From Chelonoidis abingdonii (taxonomy: Eukaryota > Chordata > Testudines > Testudinidae), in NCBI RefSeq assembly GCF_003597395.2, contig NC_133770.1, positions 208,287,036 to 208,351,035 on the forward strand: 64,000 nucleotides of DNA, in the 5' to 3' direction. The notes under the pieces are model-generated. The model worked only from the letters and a program-made list of their open reading frames with translations. It was not told where the DNA came from and ran no database searches. Of this stretch, positions 46,401 to 59,309 are shown in pieces (within the stretch, counting starts at the first letter, position 1; each line of letters opens with the position of its first letter). The translations under genes were made by a program, and so were the position numbers.

Positions 46401-49400
46401 GCACTTAACCACAAAGGAGCTGCTTTAGCTTCTGATAACATATATAAATGGCATTGCTGAAAAATACCATAGGTCCTGGTTGAAGCAACATGATTGAATG
46501 TTCACTGAAGAAGTAACTAAGGATTCATGGCAATATATGTATTTTAGTAATTTTCAGCCCCTTGGAGAGAAATTGTCAATTTAATGCACAGAATAAATTA
46601 AAACAAAACAAACTACCACCCATCACCAAATTAAAAAAAATGGGCCAAATTCATCTCTTGGGTAAATCATTTATGTTATTATACCTATTATGAGTTTGGC
46701 CCAACATTTTTAACCTGCCAAAAATATTGATTGCAGTGTCCCACATTTTTAACAAGAGTTAAACAGGAAATGTGGGAGATGAGATTGTTTACCTACTAAA
46801 TTATTAGTAGACCATCATTCTGGCCTTCAGAAGTCTCACTTGGCCAACCAGCCCTTTAAGGGAAGACAGTCTATGTAATGGTTCAATAAGACTGTGAATT
46901 ACTTTTTAAACTTTTAGTGAGGATTTTATGCCTCTGAAAAATTAAGAAGAGCATTGGATATGGTCTGTTTCATTTTCTTTCAGAGAGTTATCATGTCTTG
47001 AAGTTTGCTGAACTCTGTCTTCAGGCCTCAGATCTCAGTATCTTAAAACCCCATTCTTTCTAACTATATTTAAATTCAAGATTAATGGCTGCCCTTGGTT
47101 GCTTTCTAAATCCTCTTCCTGTGGGTGAATTGCTCAGAATAGAGAAATAGCTTGCTGACTGAGTTTAAAAAAAAAAGTCTTGAGGAGCAGGGTCCTGGAA
47201 ATAATTATCAAGATAGGCCACAGAATTCTCTTCCTATCTTCTTCAGACTGCTTTTTCCCATCCTCCTGTCTATGCTAGACTCCAGAAAGAGACAATTCAG
47301 CACATATTATGCCAGTGGATGGATCAGAGTTTTAGAGCTTGTTTCCATTACAGAAAAGATCTTAGAAAATGTGCACAATTTTATTTCAGATCTTCTCAAA
47401 AGTCAAAAACACTCAGACTTGTTTTGATCTGAAAACCATCCAGGATTTCATTCCAGGATGGATCATACCATGAAAAATTTAAAAACCTCTGTCCACTCAT
47501 TTTCATGTGGTCATTTGGCCTAATTCTTCAATTTTCTGTAATCACTTACTAGAGCCTTAACTGGAATGCAGTACATTGGACTTTTTGTAGTGTGGGGATC
47601 GTTCTGGTTTTAACATTACTTAAATTTTAATTATAATTCCCTTTTATTATATTCTGAGGCTTTAGTTTATAATCATTCAGGCTTTCAGTCAAGATCATAA
47701 ATTAGATCTGAAGTTCATTATTTGTGACATCTGACATTTATAGGCAGACTGTTTTTACAACATAAGTCTGGAACATATAAAACACATTGGTCCATTACAG
47801 AAATTATGCATTTTCAGTTGTTAGGACTAACAGCATTGGGTGCATCTTTTCTGTAGGGTTGTGCTGCTCTTCCCACAAGTTAAATATAATTTTATTTTCT
47901 AAAAAGGCTTTTTATTTAGCATGATATTCAGTCTGTGGTGCAGAACAGGGAAATACTGACTTTCATTGCTACAGTTTTCTTTAAAGTTTATCACTTGCTG
48001 CTGCTGTTTTCCGAAATCATGCCAAAGAGGGAAAATGGTAGGTTCAACTAAAGATAAAATGTATGGCAGGCTTGAATCTGTCAGGGATTAGAAATACAAA
48101 GTGCACAGTAATATAGATTATTTATTTTAGGTTTCTAGTGCTCATTAGAAGATGCTAGTATTTAGAAAAGATTACTATCTTATCAGTAGGTGTAGTCATG
48201 AAGAAAAGGACTTGTGGAAGACATCGAGAATCTAATAATAATAATAATAATCTTCTATATATTTCATGAGATAAGAGCCTCAAAGCATTCAGTTGGAGTA
48301 GATAGTGGATTTTGGAAAATAAATCCATTCTGATCATTCCTATTGTAGGCAAGACGGTAACATGCTCTCATTTGTTCAGCAATGCACAATTCTCACTGTA
48401 GAAGGTGGCCTTGTGAAGAATCTGAATCTGTTCATGTATGCCAGGAAATTAGGTGTTCTCCTAGGGCAACATTTGTATTTCAGTTACACTGATTTAATTA
48501 AATAATTTAATTGAATAATTTAATTGAAGCCAATGTATTTGGTCCTTGATGTCACATCCACATGCAGGAATTTTCTCTTTGTCAGTTCAGATGGCCATGA
48601 AAGAACAAAACAACCTCTTTCTCCCAACTCTTAAATGAGTTGAACATTTAAGCTAGTTTTGTTCAACAGAATCTCCATACTTTTTCCTGATGTTTTCAAA
48701 CAGTCTTCTTTATAGGACTTTCTTGATTTTATTATCATCATCAGGTGTTCTTACAGGAAACTAGCTCATATTTTATTAAGTGATCTGTCAGAAACACACT
48801 TTGGAGGTTCAGTGTTTTTTGTAAGCAATGTCTTGGTTTTGACGCTTTTCATTATTTAAAACAGCAGTATTCTCCCATGAGCAGTGCTCCCCAAAGAAGG
48901 CACAGGGAGAATCAGGTACACCGCATAGTAAACAATCTTTTGATGCCTGTAGTACCTATAACTTGAATTGTAAATGGGAAAGTGATATGAATACAGAGAG
49001 GATAATAAGCCTTCACTGTTTGCAAGCACATCCCTCACAAGGTGTGGACTAAGGTGCACAGCTGTGTAGATGCACTGACATTGGCACAGATAAGAGTTTG
49101 CTTTTCCCTGAATGCAGGCAGGTTTAAGGTGTATGGGGGAAGGTCAGTCCTCCGAATCGTGGCTTTAAGAGGGCTAGAGCAGTACTTAAAGTTTGGGAAA
49201 CCTGTATGGAAAGAAGAATGTAGGTCCCTTTCTTACTGTGACATCAGATTAGCTTGATTGACAGAAGGAAATGAAGGCACTGAGCATACATTTCAGGAAA
49301 TTAGGCCCTGATAATATACAGGGCATGTCATCCTTACTTTGTGGTTACATAATGTTTACTCTGCAGTTGAGTATTTACATTGCTGTTGTATTTGTATCCT

Positions 49401-50320
49401 GCAAAACAAAGAGACACCAAGAGATCTGGTTGTCTGAGCCTTTATGTAAGCACTCCTTGTGAGTCCAACATGCTGCTTTTTAGCATGAGATAAATTAAAA
49501 ATGCCGGAGCTTAAGTAAAGTAGCTTTATATCCAGGAAATGACTAGAGTTAAGAGCCTTTCAATTAAATGGAGTGTATCTGGGTTTGACAGATTTAAATG
49601 AAGCTCTTATTGTTATTGATTGAGGTTTGGGTTTTTTTGAGCCATTACAAGTAAGATAATTGCAACATACTATAGTAGCCATCACCTTTATTGAAATCTA
49701 TATAGACTACAACATCTGTATATTTGGATAAATTAGATGCAAAAAATGTTTCATTTTTATACTTCCGTCATAATGAGAATACTTTAAAATGTTGAGTTTA
49801 TCTGTTTACGTGTAATGTAACCTCTTTCTAGTCTTTTAGTGCTAATAACTAAAGGTTGCTGTATGATGAGAAAAAAAACCCAAACAAATGGATAAATATG
49901 TTTATGGATAAATAGTTTGACTTTACTCCACTGCTCTTTGAGGGGTTGTGTTGTTCATAATTTGTGAATACTCCGATAACCACCAAATACTTGTGAAAAT
50001 GTCCACAAAGCAGAAAAATATTATGAATTTTAGCACAGCTTTGATAAAAAATTCATAGCAGAGGGTACAGTGCTCAATATTTGCTTGTTCAAAGATTTTT
50101 CAGTCCTCCAATCACAGAGGAGAAAAATACCACATGACTAGAGTGATCCATCACACTCCACAAATAATGAAAATCAAATAGCTGAAACAAATAATTTCCA
50201 AAGAACAGATAGACTGAAAATAGTTTGGCAAAATATTTATGAATAATTAATACATTTTAAGGTAATCATTGATTCATAGATACTTTGTCAACAGAGAAAA
50301 AGGATGAATTCACAAGAACT
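43500..50320. other. long stretch with no recognisable gene
   Basis: Mostly AT-rich. Apart from an (AAT)n run I find no transposon ends, and the open frames (for example 45222-45497 minus and 47152-47427 plus) lack domain or splice support. Confidence 0.5.
48233..48251 (+). repeat. (AAT)n microsatellite
   Basis: A short pure trinucleotide run of six units. Confidence 0.85.
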
Positions 50321-50326
50321 ATTATA

Positions 50327-50750
50327 GATTCTTAGATTTTACAGCCAGAAGGGATTGGTATAATCATCTAGTGTGACTATCTATGTATCATAGCCCATAA
50401 AACCTCAACAAGTTAATTACTGCATCAAACACATAACTTCTGTTTTAGCTATAGTGTATTGTTCAGAAAGACATCTAGTTTTGATTTGAAGACTCCTGGA
50501 GACGGAGAATTCACCATATCCGTACGTAAATTGTTCTAATGCTTGATTACCCTCGTGTTTAAAAAAATTGCACCTTGTATCTAGTGTAAATTTGTCTAAT
50601 TTCACCTTCCAACTACTGGATCTCAAATGCTGCCTTCTGATAAATTAAAGAGCTATCTACTGTTAGGAGCTGTCTACTGTCAGTTACTTTTAGGCCATGA
50701 TCAAGTCACCTCTTAACCTTCTTTTGGATAAAACTAAATATATTGTGCCA
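50327..50750 (-). mobile_element. CR1 3' portion, antisense
   Basis: On the plus strand it reads TAGATTCTTAGATTTTACAG, CCAGAAGGGATTGG, TGTGACTATCTATGTATCAT and later TGATCAAGTCACCTCTTAAC, the reverse complement of the CR1 C-terminal coding region and 3' end. The 69-codon minus frame at 50417-50626 lies in this degenerate part and is not a gene. Confidence 0.8.
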
Positions 50751-50841
50751 CCACAACTGTATCCTTTGTCCCACAGGACAGAAGGAAAGAAGTCATTACC
50801 CCTAAAAGGACTCCATTGGCAATGGGTGAAAGGGAAGGTTT

Positions 50842-51756
50842 TAGGGCTTCCAACTTTCTAATAGCACAAAACCGAACATCCTAGTCCTGCCCCTTCTCTG
50901 AGGCCCTTCCCCACTCCTGCTCACTACATTTCCCCCTACCTCAGTGGCTCACGCTCCCTCACTCTCACTCACTTTCACTGGGCTGGGGCAGGGAGTTTGG
51001 GTGCGGGAGGGGGAGAGAACTGGGGTGGGGCTGAGGATGAGGGGTTTGAGGTGCAGGAGGGGGCTGCAGGTTAAGGCAGGAGGTTGGGATGCTGGACAGA
51101 GTACAGGCTCTGGACTGGGGGTGTGGGCTCTGGGGTGGGCCGTGGATGAGGGGTTTGGGGTGTGAGAGGGGGCTCTGGGCTGGGACAGGGGGTTGGGGTA
51201 GGGGGGTGAGGGCTCCGGCTGGGGGTGCATGCTCTGGGGTGGGGCTGGGGATGAGGGGTTTGGGGTGTAGGAGGAGGTTCCCAGTTTGCGGGGAGCTTAG
51301 GGCTGGGGCAGCTGGTTGGGGCCGGGGTTGGGGCACAGGCTTACCTCTCAGTCAGTGGTACAGTTGGGGCTAAGGCAGGCTCCCTGGCACCGTGCTGCAT
51401 CCTGGAAGTGGCCAGCAGGTCTGACTCCTAGGTGGGGAAACCAGGAGGCTTCTCATGCTGCTCTCACCTGCAGGCACTGCCAACTTCCCTCTCCCCCAGC
51501 TCCCATTGGCTGCGGTTCCTGGCCAATGAGAGTGTGGAGCTGGTGCTTGGTACAGTGGCAGCGCACTGAGCCCCCCGCCTAGGAGCTGGACCTGCTGGCC
51601 GCTTTCGGGGCGCAGCATGGTGCCAGGACAGGTAGGGACTAACCTGCCTTAGACTTGCAGCACCACCGACTGGACTTTTAATGGCCCAGTTGGCGGTGCT
51701 GACCGGAGCCTCCAGGGTCCCTTTTCATCCCGAAAACCAGACACCTGGCAACCCTA
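50842..51756 (+). mobile_element. hAT-type element, full length, GAARGTTT duplication
   Basis: 915 bp from TAGGGCTTCCAACTTTC to CACCTGGCAACCCTA. The flanking 8-mers are GAAGGTTT (50834-50841) and GAAAGTTT (51757-51764), one mismatch. The left third is a GC-rich imperfect tandem region; the rest is more complex. The minus-strand copy at 34628-35318 is the same family. The several 80-120 codon open frames on both strands are artefacts of the GC-rich repeats. Confidence 0.85.
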
Positions 51757-51764
51757 GAAAGTTT

Positions 51765-52960
51765 ACTTGAATGGGGCAAGGAGGAACAGGAAGTGGCCTG
51801 ACCAGGTGGGGGAGGCACTATCCTTACAGGTGACCAGAGAGGGGAAGGAGGAAGGTATTTATACCCCAGGGAGTTCCGGAGAAGTCCTCTCACCTCGGAC
51901 TGGGCTGGCAACGGTCTCCACTTCTAGGCAGATTGCAGCAATAGCTTCAAATGCCTGCACGTGCTCATTGCAGCAGTGCAATGAGATCAGGAAGGAGAAG
52001 GGGAATCCCCGTTCCCACATGCAAGTGTAGTTAGCAAGGGAGAGGGTGTAGGGCTTGGGTACCAAGCATGTGGAAGGAGGGGAACCCCCCCCCACACCTC
52101 AGGCAGTAAGGGGAGGTGTAGAGCCAGGGCCCCAGAGGCACAGGAGGAAGGGAAACCCCATCAGGCTCTCATCTGTTGTGGATCAACAGCAACTGCTGTG
52201 TGGAGGCAGCAGAGGAGCCTGATGTGATTACACATGGTCACAGGGATCCACTGTATGGTATAGGGGGCCCCTAGGAGCCTCAGGGTATCCAGCAGAGTCC
52301 TTGCAAGGATGGATCAGAACCACCCCAGGATCACAAGAGAAAGAACAGAAAGCAGCAGCAGTGGGAGGCAGTGACAAGACCCTAAGAAGCGTGGCAGTTT
52401 TCCCCCTGGCAAAGATTTTTTTTCTTGGCTGGGGGAGGGCAAATGAACCCCTTAGTGGGTTGAGGATTTAGCTAAGCTCTGTCTTCACAATCCACCCCAT
52501 TTGGCCCAGCAGTTCACTACTGGGCCTTAGTGATTGGGCAGCTCTGAGTCGGCATGAGTGGAGGAGTGCTCTACAGGTAGTAAGGGAATGGGTCAAGGAG
52601 GGACATGCTCTGGTATCAGTTGATGCCCCTTGTACACCATTTGGCACGGGAGCAGGCATTGCATGTGGCAATTTTTCACCTGCGTGTGAACAATTGGGGG
52701 TCAACTTGATGATTTGAGCTAAGAGGGATTTGGGGCAGATGCAGGATTTTTTCCCTAGGGTGACAACTGTTTGGTCTGAAATGTTGGAATGGAAGTTATG
52801 ACAGGTTTCATGAAGCTTCTGGGGATTTGTAAAGCCAGGGGTATGTGAAGTGGATAAATTCATATGTGACCAAGGAAGATTGTTAATTATGCACCTTCAC
52901 ATGTCTTCTGGTTGGGTAGCTGACTGATTCAGTGATACACCTCTGGCCGGGGAGCAGGTA
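51765..52960 (+). other. unassigned GC-rich block with promoter-like start
   Basis: The first 150 bp contain a TATA-like GGTATTTATACCCC at about 51853. The block then holds AG- and C-rich segments with a retroelement-like character but no coding frame I can assign; the longest frames are about 130 codons on the minus strand near 52468-52863. It sits directly between the hAT element and a solo LTR. An LTR retrotransposon remnant is the most likely source, unproven. Confidence 0.3.
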
Positions 52961-52972
52961 TATTTTTGTCCC

Positions 52973-53818
52973 TGTCAAGGCTGATCCCCTACTCTGGCTG
53001 AGTGCAGAAGGTGGGGGCCAGCAAGGACTGTAAAAATTAATACTGGCCCCTCCAGGCTTGTATTAACCTCCCAAGGTTATAGCTTCTCTCTGACTTGGAT
53101 GGGTAGATGCTGCCTCCACCCAAATACAAAAAAACCCTTTGAACTTGGGAATTCCTCCCTGTGGGATACCTCAAGCCCTTTCAAATCCCTCCCCCCCTTC
53201 CAGGGAAGAGCTGAAAAAGAAAACAAAGGAAATCAGCTGTTTCCAGCAGCTAATTAAACAATATGTGCATAAACCTCTTAGGACACAAAAACCTAGTCCT
53301 GTTCTTAAAGGTAAATTTTATTAAAAACAAAAAGGAAGAAAATATATCTGGAACTTAGGCTATTGCTAGAATTAAAAAGAGTAAATATAATAATTAAGCA
53401 TCAAGAATGGTTTTCTTGAGGTCCAGCTTAATGGTTACAAGCAAAAAAAAGCATTTGGAGGTTAGCACAAAGAAGTCCACAAGCCATAAAGAAATAAAAG
53501 TGAGAAACCTTATTGCATCTTCCTAGACATTTCCTGATCCATTTACATGTGATTGGGCAGCTGTGATTAAAGCTTCTTACAGCATTGCTGCTCTGTCTCC
53601 CCTCTCCGGGAGAACAGCCACAGACAGACAAAAGGGGAGTCTTGTTTCAATTTTAATAAGTTCTAGCCTTCTCATTGGCTCTTTTGGCCAGGTGCCCACT
53701 CACTTCCTTTAACCTGTGCATGCAGTTAAACTTTTTAACCCTTTACAGGTTAAGCAAGTAGAGAACAGCTAGCAAGAGGGATTTTATAGCTAACTGTCTG
53801 GCTGGGTGTCCTGTCACA
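52973..53818 (-). mobile_element. solo LTR, family A, GTCCC duplication
   Basis: 846 bp, on the minus strand running from TGTGACAGGACACCCAGCC to CAGCCTTGACA. The exact 5-bp duplication GTCCC is at 52968-52972 and 53819-53823. It is the same family as 3676-4564 in opposite orientation, with shared blocks at the 5' end (CCCAGCCAGACAGTTAGCTA), the TTTACAGGTTAA region and the 3' end. No internal sequence remains. Confidence 0.9.
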
Positions 53819-54019
53819 GTCCCATATTAAGGAAGGAATTAGTAAGTATCTGAGAACCTGGTGGGTGCATTGGGAGAGGCAGCCAAGGTAATTGCTGGTA
53901 CCTTCTTGTTGCAGATGTCCAGTGCGGGTACTCGTTAGAGAAGCAATATGGTCATCAGAAAAAATTGACTGGAAGAGGGTTTAGAGGAAAGCATCCCTTA
54001 AGGAGTCTAGGGAAAGGCG

Positions 54020-56866
54020 TTCAGGGATGCTAACAATGGACACAATCATTCCGGGGTACAAAATATATCAGAAGGACAGAACAGGTTGTGCAGAGGGGGG
54101 AAAGAAAGAAAGAAAATGTAATTCAAATGAAGTAAAAATCTTAAGCGAATCCACATGTTCCATAGAATCGCTATGGATAGAAATTTCATGCTCTAATAAA
54201 AATATAACATTAGGGATCTATTAGTCGACCGCCTGACCAGGACGTGATAGTGCATGATGAAATCTAAGGGAATCAGAGAGGCATATCAAATTAAGACATC
54301 ATAATAGTGCGGATTTTTCAATTCTCCCATATGACTAGGAATTCACTACAGGATGAAATGCAAGATAAAATTCTCAAAGATACTTTAAATTCACTGCTTC
54401 GATGAAGCATGTGTGTGGAAACCCAGGAGCGGCAACTCAGATTTATCCTGAGATGGAGGGCAGGAGCTGCGTCAGAGTTAACTATCAGCAGGACCATGGA
54501 ATGCTGACCATAATACAATAGCATTTCACATCCCATGTGGTGAGGAAGGAACATCCTCAAACAGCCCAACCACTGTGGCATTTAATTTCAAAGAGGGACC
54601 TATACAAAAATAGGGGGTTAGTTTAGACAAAAGTTAAAGGTACAGTGACTAAAGTGAAATCCCTGGCAAAATTGCATATGAACCCTTTAAAAAGAACCTA
54701 ACAATAAGAGCCAACTTCAACTGTATACACCCAAATTAAGATAACACAGTTAACAGAAATAAAAGAGGCCAACGTGACTATTACATCCATGTAAAAAGAA
54801 GCAGTGAGAGATAAAGACTTCCTTAGAAAAAGTGAAGTCAAATCCTAGTGAGGCAAAATAGCAGGAGCACAAACAGCTGCAGCTTAGTGCACGAGTGTTA
54901 ATAAGAAAAGCCAAAAGAGGAGGTTGAAAGGAACAGCTCAGCCAAAAACTCCAAAGGTGATAGATGAAAATGTTTTAAGTAGCTCAGAAGCAGGCAGCCT
55001 GCTAACAACCAGTGAGGAACCTTGACAGATCCAGATACAAAAGGAGCGTGTAGAAGATGATAAATCATTTGCGAGGAAAACTAAATGGAGTTCTTTGCTT
55101 CAGTCTCACGGCTGAGGCATGTTACGGGAGATTCGCAAAGACTGAGCCAGCTTTTGTGTAGGTGAGACATCTGAGGAACTGTGCACAGATGTGAAGTGTC
55201 ATAGTAGGTGGTTTTGGAATAATTGATTAAACTCAACATTAAAAGGTCACCAGGCACAGATGGCGATTCACCCAAGAGTGTCTGAAAAAATCAGAGTGTA
55301 GTTTTGAACTATTAACTAAGGTTTTGTAACGTCCTTAATTGGACTCGTACCAAGTGATGGAAGTTAGCTAATGTAACCTCAATATTAAAAGGACTCTAGA
55401 GGTGAATCAGGCAATACAGACGGTAGTCTAATCGAGTACGGGCAAATAGTCGAAACATAGTAAGAATAAAATTGTCAGAAACAAGAAAAGCTAAACTGAT
55501 TGAGCAATAGTGACACAGGTGTTCTGAAAGTGAACTCAGGTTCTTCTAATATTTTTTTAAGGTTTAGGTGCCTTTTTTTGGAAGGGAGGGTCTAACAAAG
55601 CATGGGGTGCACGCAAAGGGGTGATTCCACCCGGTGGAATAGTGTACTTCGATTCCAGAAAGCTTGACAAGGTCCTCACAAGGTCGTTACGTAAATTAGC
55701 TGTCATGGGAAAAGTGGAAGGTTTTTATGGATGGAACACTGGTTAAAGTACAGGGAACAAAGGGTAGATATTAAAGGTAAATTCTCAATGGAGAGGGTAA
55801 CTAGTGTGTTCCCAAGGCGTCCTAGGCCAATCCTATGTTAATTTTATTCATAAATCATCTGGAGAAGGAGTAAACAGTGAGGTGGCAAAGTTTGCGATGA
55901 TCTAAACTGCTCAAGATATGTTAAGACCAAAGCAGATTGTGAAGACTTCAAAAGAGTCTCACAACTAAGTGATTGGGCAACAGAATGGCAAAGTGAAATT
56001 TAATTGGATAAATGTAAGTAATGCCATTGGAAAATAACCGCCAACATACATGAAATATGGGATGGGGGTAATTTAGCTACAACGAGTCAGGAAAAGATCT
56101 TGGCGTCATCGTGGGATAGTTCTCTGAAAGCTCATAGCTGGCCAGAGGCAGTCAAAAAAGCAACAGGATATTAGGAATCATTAAAAAGGGGATAGAGGAA
56201 TAAGACGAGATATATTATTGCCCTTATAATATCCTGGTACGCCCATGCTCAATACTGTGTAGATGTGTCTCCTACTCAAAAGATATTCTGGCACTCGAAA
56301 GAGAGTCAGAAAGGGGCAACTTAAATGATTAGGGGTTTGGAGAGGGTCCATTGAAGAATGATGTAAACGCTAGATTTCATTTGGAAGAGAGGAGACTAGG
56401 GGGGATATGATGAGGTATATTAAATCATGAGTGATGTGGAGAAAAGTGGATAGAAAAAGTTATTTACTATTCGTAAGACAAATAGGGGTCACCAATTGAA
56501 ATATCAATAGTAGGTAGAGGTTTACAAACAATAAAAGGAAGTCTTCTTGCAACATAGCCGCACAAGTCAATTGTGGAACCGTCTATTGAGGGGTTGTGAG
56601 GCTCGGGCTATACATGTTTAAAACGGAACTGTGGACTAAATTCTGGGTGGCAATCCCATAATGCTATTAGAATAGTGTCCGGCTAGCCTGCTGTTCAAGA
56701 GGATGGAAGGATTGGATGGCGGAGGAGATGAGATGCACTTGATCTGCCTTCAGTCTTCACTCCCTCTGGGGCACCTGGCATTGGCCACTGTCGGTAGACA
56801 GATACTGGGCTAGATGGACCTTTGGTCTGACCCGGTACGGCTGTTCTTATGTTCTTATGTTCTTAT
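54020..56866 (+). mobile_element. CR1 LINE, nearly full ORF2 length, indel-riddled
   Basis: From GGATGCTAACAATGGACAC (endonuclease region) through AGGAGCACAAACAGCTGC (linker), GTACTTCGATTCCAGAAAGC (RT block A, D-F-Q-K-A) and GGCAAAGTTTGCGATGATC (the xADD box with one base lost) to the 3' tail GGCTGTTCTTATGTTCTTAT at 56866. The order and spacing follow a complete CR1 ORF2. Substitutions seem few, but single-base insertions and deletions are very frequent, so no long frame survives. This pattern differs from the older CR1 copies at 30295-33560 and is discussed in the findings. Confidence 0.9.
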
Positions 56867-57011
56867 CAACATGTGGTACAGTGGAGACCCAATCCCCCTC
56901 CTTCATATGAGAGAGGGGTGATGGCGTTCAAACAACGAGGTGGCTGGGACCAGGTTGGAAAGGGGGAGATCTGATGCCACCCCCAAACAGAGGGAAACGA
57001 TTAATGATGAC

Positions 57012-57620
57012 TAAGGCTGTGAGTTTGTCATAGAGGTCAAGGACGTTACAGATTCTGTGACTTTCCGTGACTTCTGCAGAGGCCGGTGCAGCTGGCCCAG
57101 AGGCCACCTAAGCAGCTCGGGCCACTAAGCCCCTTTCCTCCAGCAGCAGCAGGAGTTTGGATGTGGGAGGGGGCTCAGGGCTGGGGGTTGAGGTGCAGAA
57201 GGGGTTAAGGGCTCTGGGCTGCATTTACCTTGGGGTGCTCCCCAGAAGCGGTGACGTATTCCCAGCCAATGGAAGTTGCGGAGCCAGAGCTTGAGGCAGA
57301 GACAGCGCATGGAGCTAGCAATTGAGGGAGGGACATGTCCTCACTTCCAGAAAGCCATGAGAAGCCAGGTAGGGAGCCTGCCAACCCCACCACCTCCAGC
57401 ACCAGCGGGGGTCTCGGGCCGCATGCTGCCATCCGCTTCCCACAGTGCCTGCTGGACCGTCCCCCCCACCCCAGCACCTGCAGCCGTCCCCCCTCCCCAG
57501 TTTTAGTCAGGAGTATATAGTACAAGTCATGGACAGGTCATGGGCCATGAACTTTTGTTTACTGCCTGTGACCTGTCCATGACTTTTACTAAAACTACCC
57601 ATGACTGAAATGTAGCTTTA
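57012..57620. mobile_element. hAT-type element, ATGATGAC duplication
   Basis: 609 bp with inverted ends TAAGGCTGTGAGTTTGTCA and CATGACTGAAATGTAGCTTTA, flanked by the exact 8-mer ATGATGAC at 57004-57011 and 57621-57628. A second inverted pair, CATGGACAGGTCATGGGC and ACCTGTCCATGAC, lies near the right end. Non-coding; the proline-rich frames near 57205-57525 are incidental. Confidence 0.88.
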
Positions 57621-57629
57621 ATGATGACC

Positions 57630-58318
57630 TGCACTGTACAACTTATTGCCAGATACTCTGAGATATTTTGGGTTAATAAAGCTGTGGCCTAATTAAATCC
57701 CATCCATTGCTTCCTGCCTTTCTTTTGTCATGGCTGGACAATGAGCCTCTTTAAGTCTCTCACTATAAAGGAGGCAATCCAGACTTTGGATCATTCTTGT
57801 AACCCTTTTCTGAACCCTCTCCCGAATCCTCTCCCATTTCCAATGAATAATTCAACTCCCACAACAACTAACAATATTCTTCTCTCCTCATGGGTTCTTT
57901 CTCATGCATAATGATTTACATTAAGATTCCATAAAACTGGTTTAAGATCAATTTAATCACGGATATTATATGTTAAATAAATACCAGCTATTTTTAAAAA
58001 ACAAAACAAAACAAAACATGTTTTTGAAGAAGAAAAGATGTTTGTTTATTATGAATGGCAACTTCATGAAATCACTTTTCATAATAAATTGATATTTCAG
58101 TAACACAGAGAAAAGACCTTTTTGGTTTGAATACCGGTTTCTCATTAAAAATATATTGGTCTGTCAATAGCTATGTAATGTACATACATTGTGGACAAGG
58201 CTATTATTCACAAGCTAATGTTTACATAATCAGCTATTACTATTATATGGACATGCAACATTTTGTATTAATTCTAACTCAAATGTGTGTTTGGAAATCA
58301 TAATTAAAGCATGTCCTT
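57630..58318. other. no recognisable gene
   Basis: AT-rich sequence, including an AAAACAAAACAAAACAAAAC run near 57998-58015. 57690-57840 weakly resembles antisense CR1 (CTTTAAGTCTCTCACTATAA, then CATTCTTGTAACCC). Confidence 0.4.
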
Positions 58319-58319
58319 C

Positions 58320-58515
58320 TGTCAGGGTTCCTTCCTCACTCTGAACTTTAGGGTACAGATGTGGGGACCTGCATGGACACTTCTAAGCTTAATTACTAGC
58401 TTAGATCTGGTATCGCTGCCACCACCCCCAAGCACTGCTTTTCTTCTGTGGCTAGCTTTGAGAGACTTCACCAATTTCCTGGTGAACATAGATCCAAACC
58501 CCTTGGATCTTAAAA
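58320..58515. mobile_element. LTR fragment cut by the assembly gap
   Basis: Starts TGTCAGGGTTCCTTCCTCAC and continues CTTTAGGGTACAGATGTGGG. It looks like the end of a third LTR family, and the remainder is lost in the run of N that follows. No matching end is found after the gap, so its extent is unknown. Confidence 0.55.
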
Positions 58516-58615
58516 NNNNNNNNNNNNNNNNNNNNNNNNNNNNNNNNNNNNNNNNNNNNNNNNNNNNNNNNNNNNNNNNNNNNNNNNNNNNNNNNNNNNN
58601 NNNNNNNNNNNNNNN
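58516..58615. other. assembly gap, 100 N
   Basis: Exactly 100 N, the conventional filler for a gap of unknown length. Any open frames that cross it are meaningless. Confidence 0.99.
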
Positions 58616-58929
58616 CATGAAAGTCAGTACTGTTGTTTGCCATTTTGAATTGCATTGAGTAAATTTGTTTGGCCAAAAATGCGTGCTTACAGATCCTGAT
58701 TCAATTTCAATATTTTTTTTTTAAAAAAAAAATCACAGTATTTGCCAAGAAACAGAAAATTAAGTTGTACAATTTAGTTTGTGATAAGTTTGGTATGGGG
58801 AAAGGAGTGACAATTTTTATCAGAGAAAAAAAAATGTTTGACTTGACTTTCCTACTAGCTCTGTTACTGCTAAATAGAGGTCCTCCAACAACTGTTATAT
58901 GTTCATTCTCGGCTTTAGTTATTAGGAGG

Positions 58930-59300
58930 CAGGGGTCGCAACCTACGGCACATTGTTGCCAAAGGCGGCACGTTGAGCTGGATTTTTGATGACACGCAGT
59001 GGATGGGCTGAGTATGGCTTCAGCCACCGTCTGCGTCTGGGATTCCGGCTGCATGGCCCCCTTGCCACTCGGAGGTCCCATGCTTGCCAGCCCAGTCAGC
59101 ACCGGCTGCTGGCCTGGAGACCCCAAGGGAACCGCCAGACTTGGCAGCAGGTGAGCAGGCCGAGTGGGGGCTGAGACCCCAGCTGAGCCACTGCAACCCG
59201 CTGTCGGCCTGGGTTCCATTCACTTCAGCTGGCAACGGGCTGAGAGGGACTAAATGTCAACGAAATAGGAAAACAAGAGCAACTCATGACAAAGTGCAAG
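58930..59300. mobile_element. hAT-like element, right boundary unclear
   Basis: Begins CAGGGGTCGCAACCTACGGC, a standard hAT left end, and continues into GC-rich sequence. No matching right end or 8-bp duplication was found before the next element at 59310. The frames on both strands in this GC-rich stretch have no protein support. Confidence 0.5.
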
Positions 59301-59309
59301 AACCTAGAG

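Noticed and set aside
58311..58676. Frames crossing the N run
   Set aside because: They translate unknown bases across a 100-N gap.
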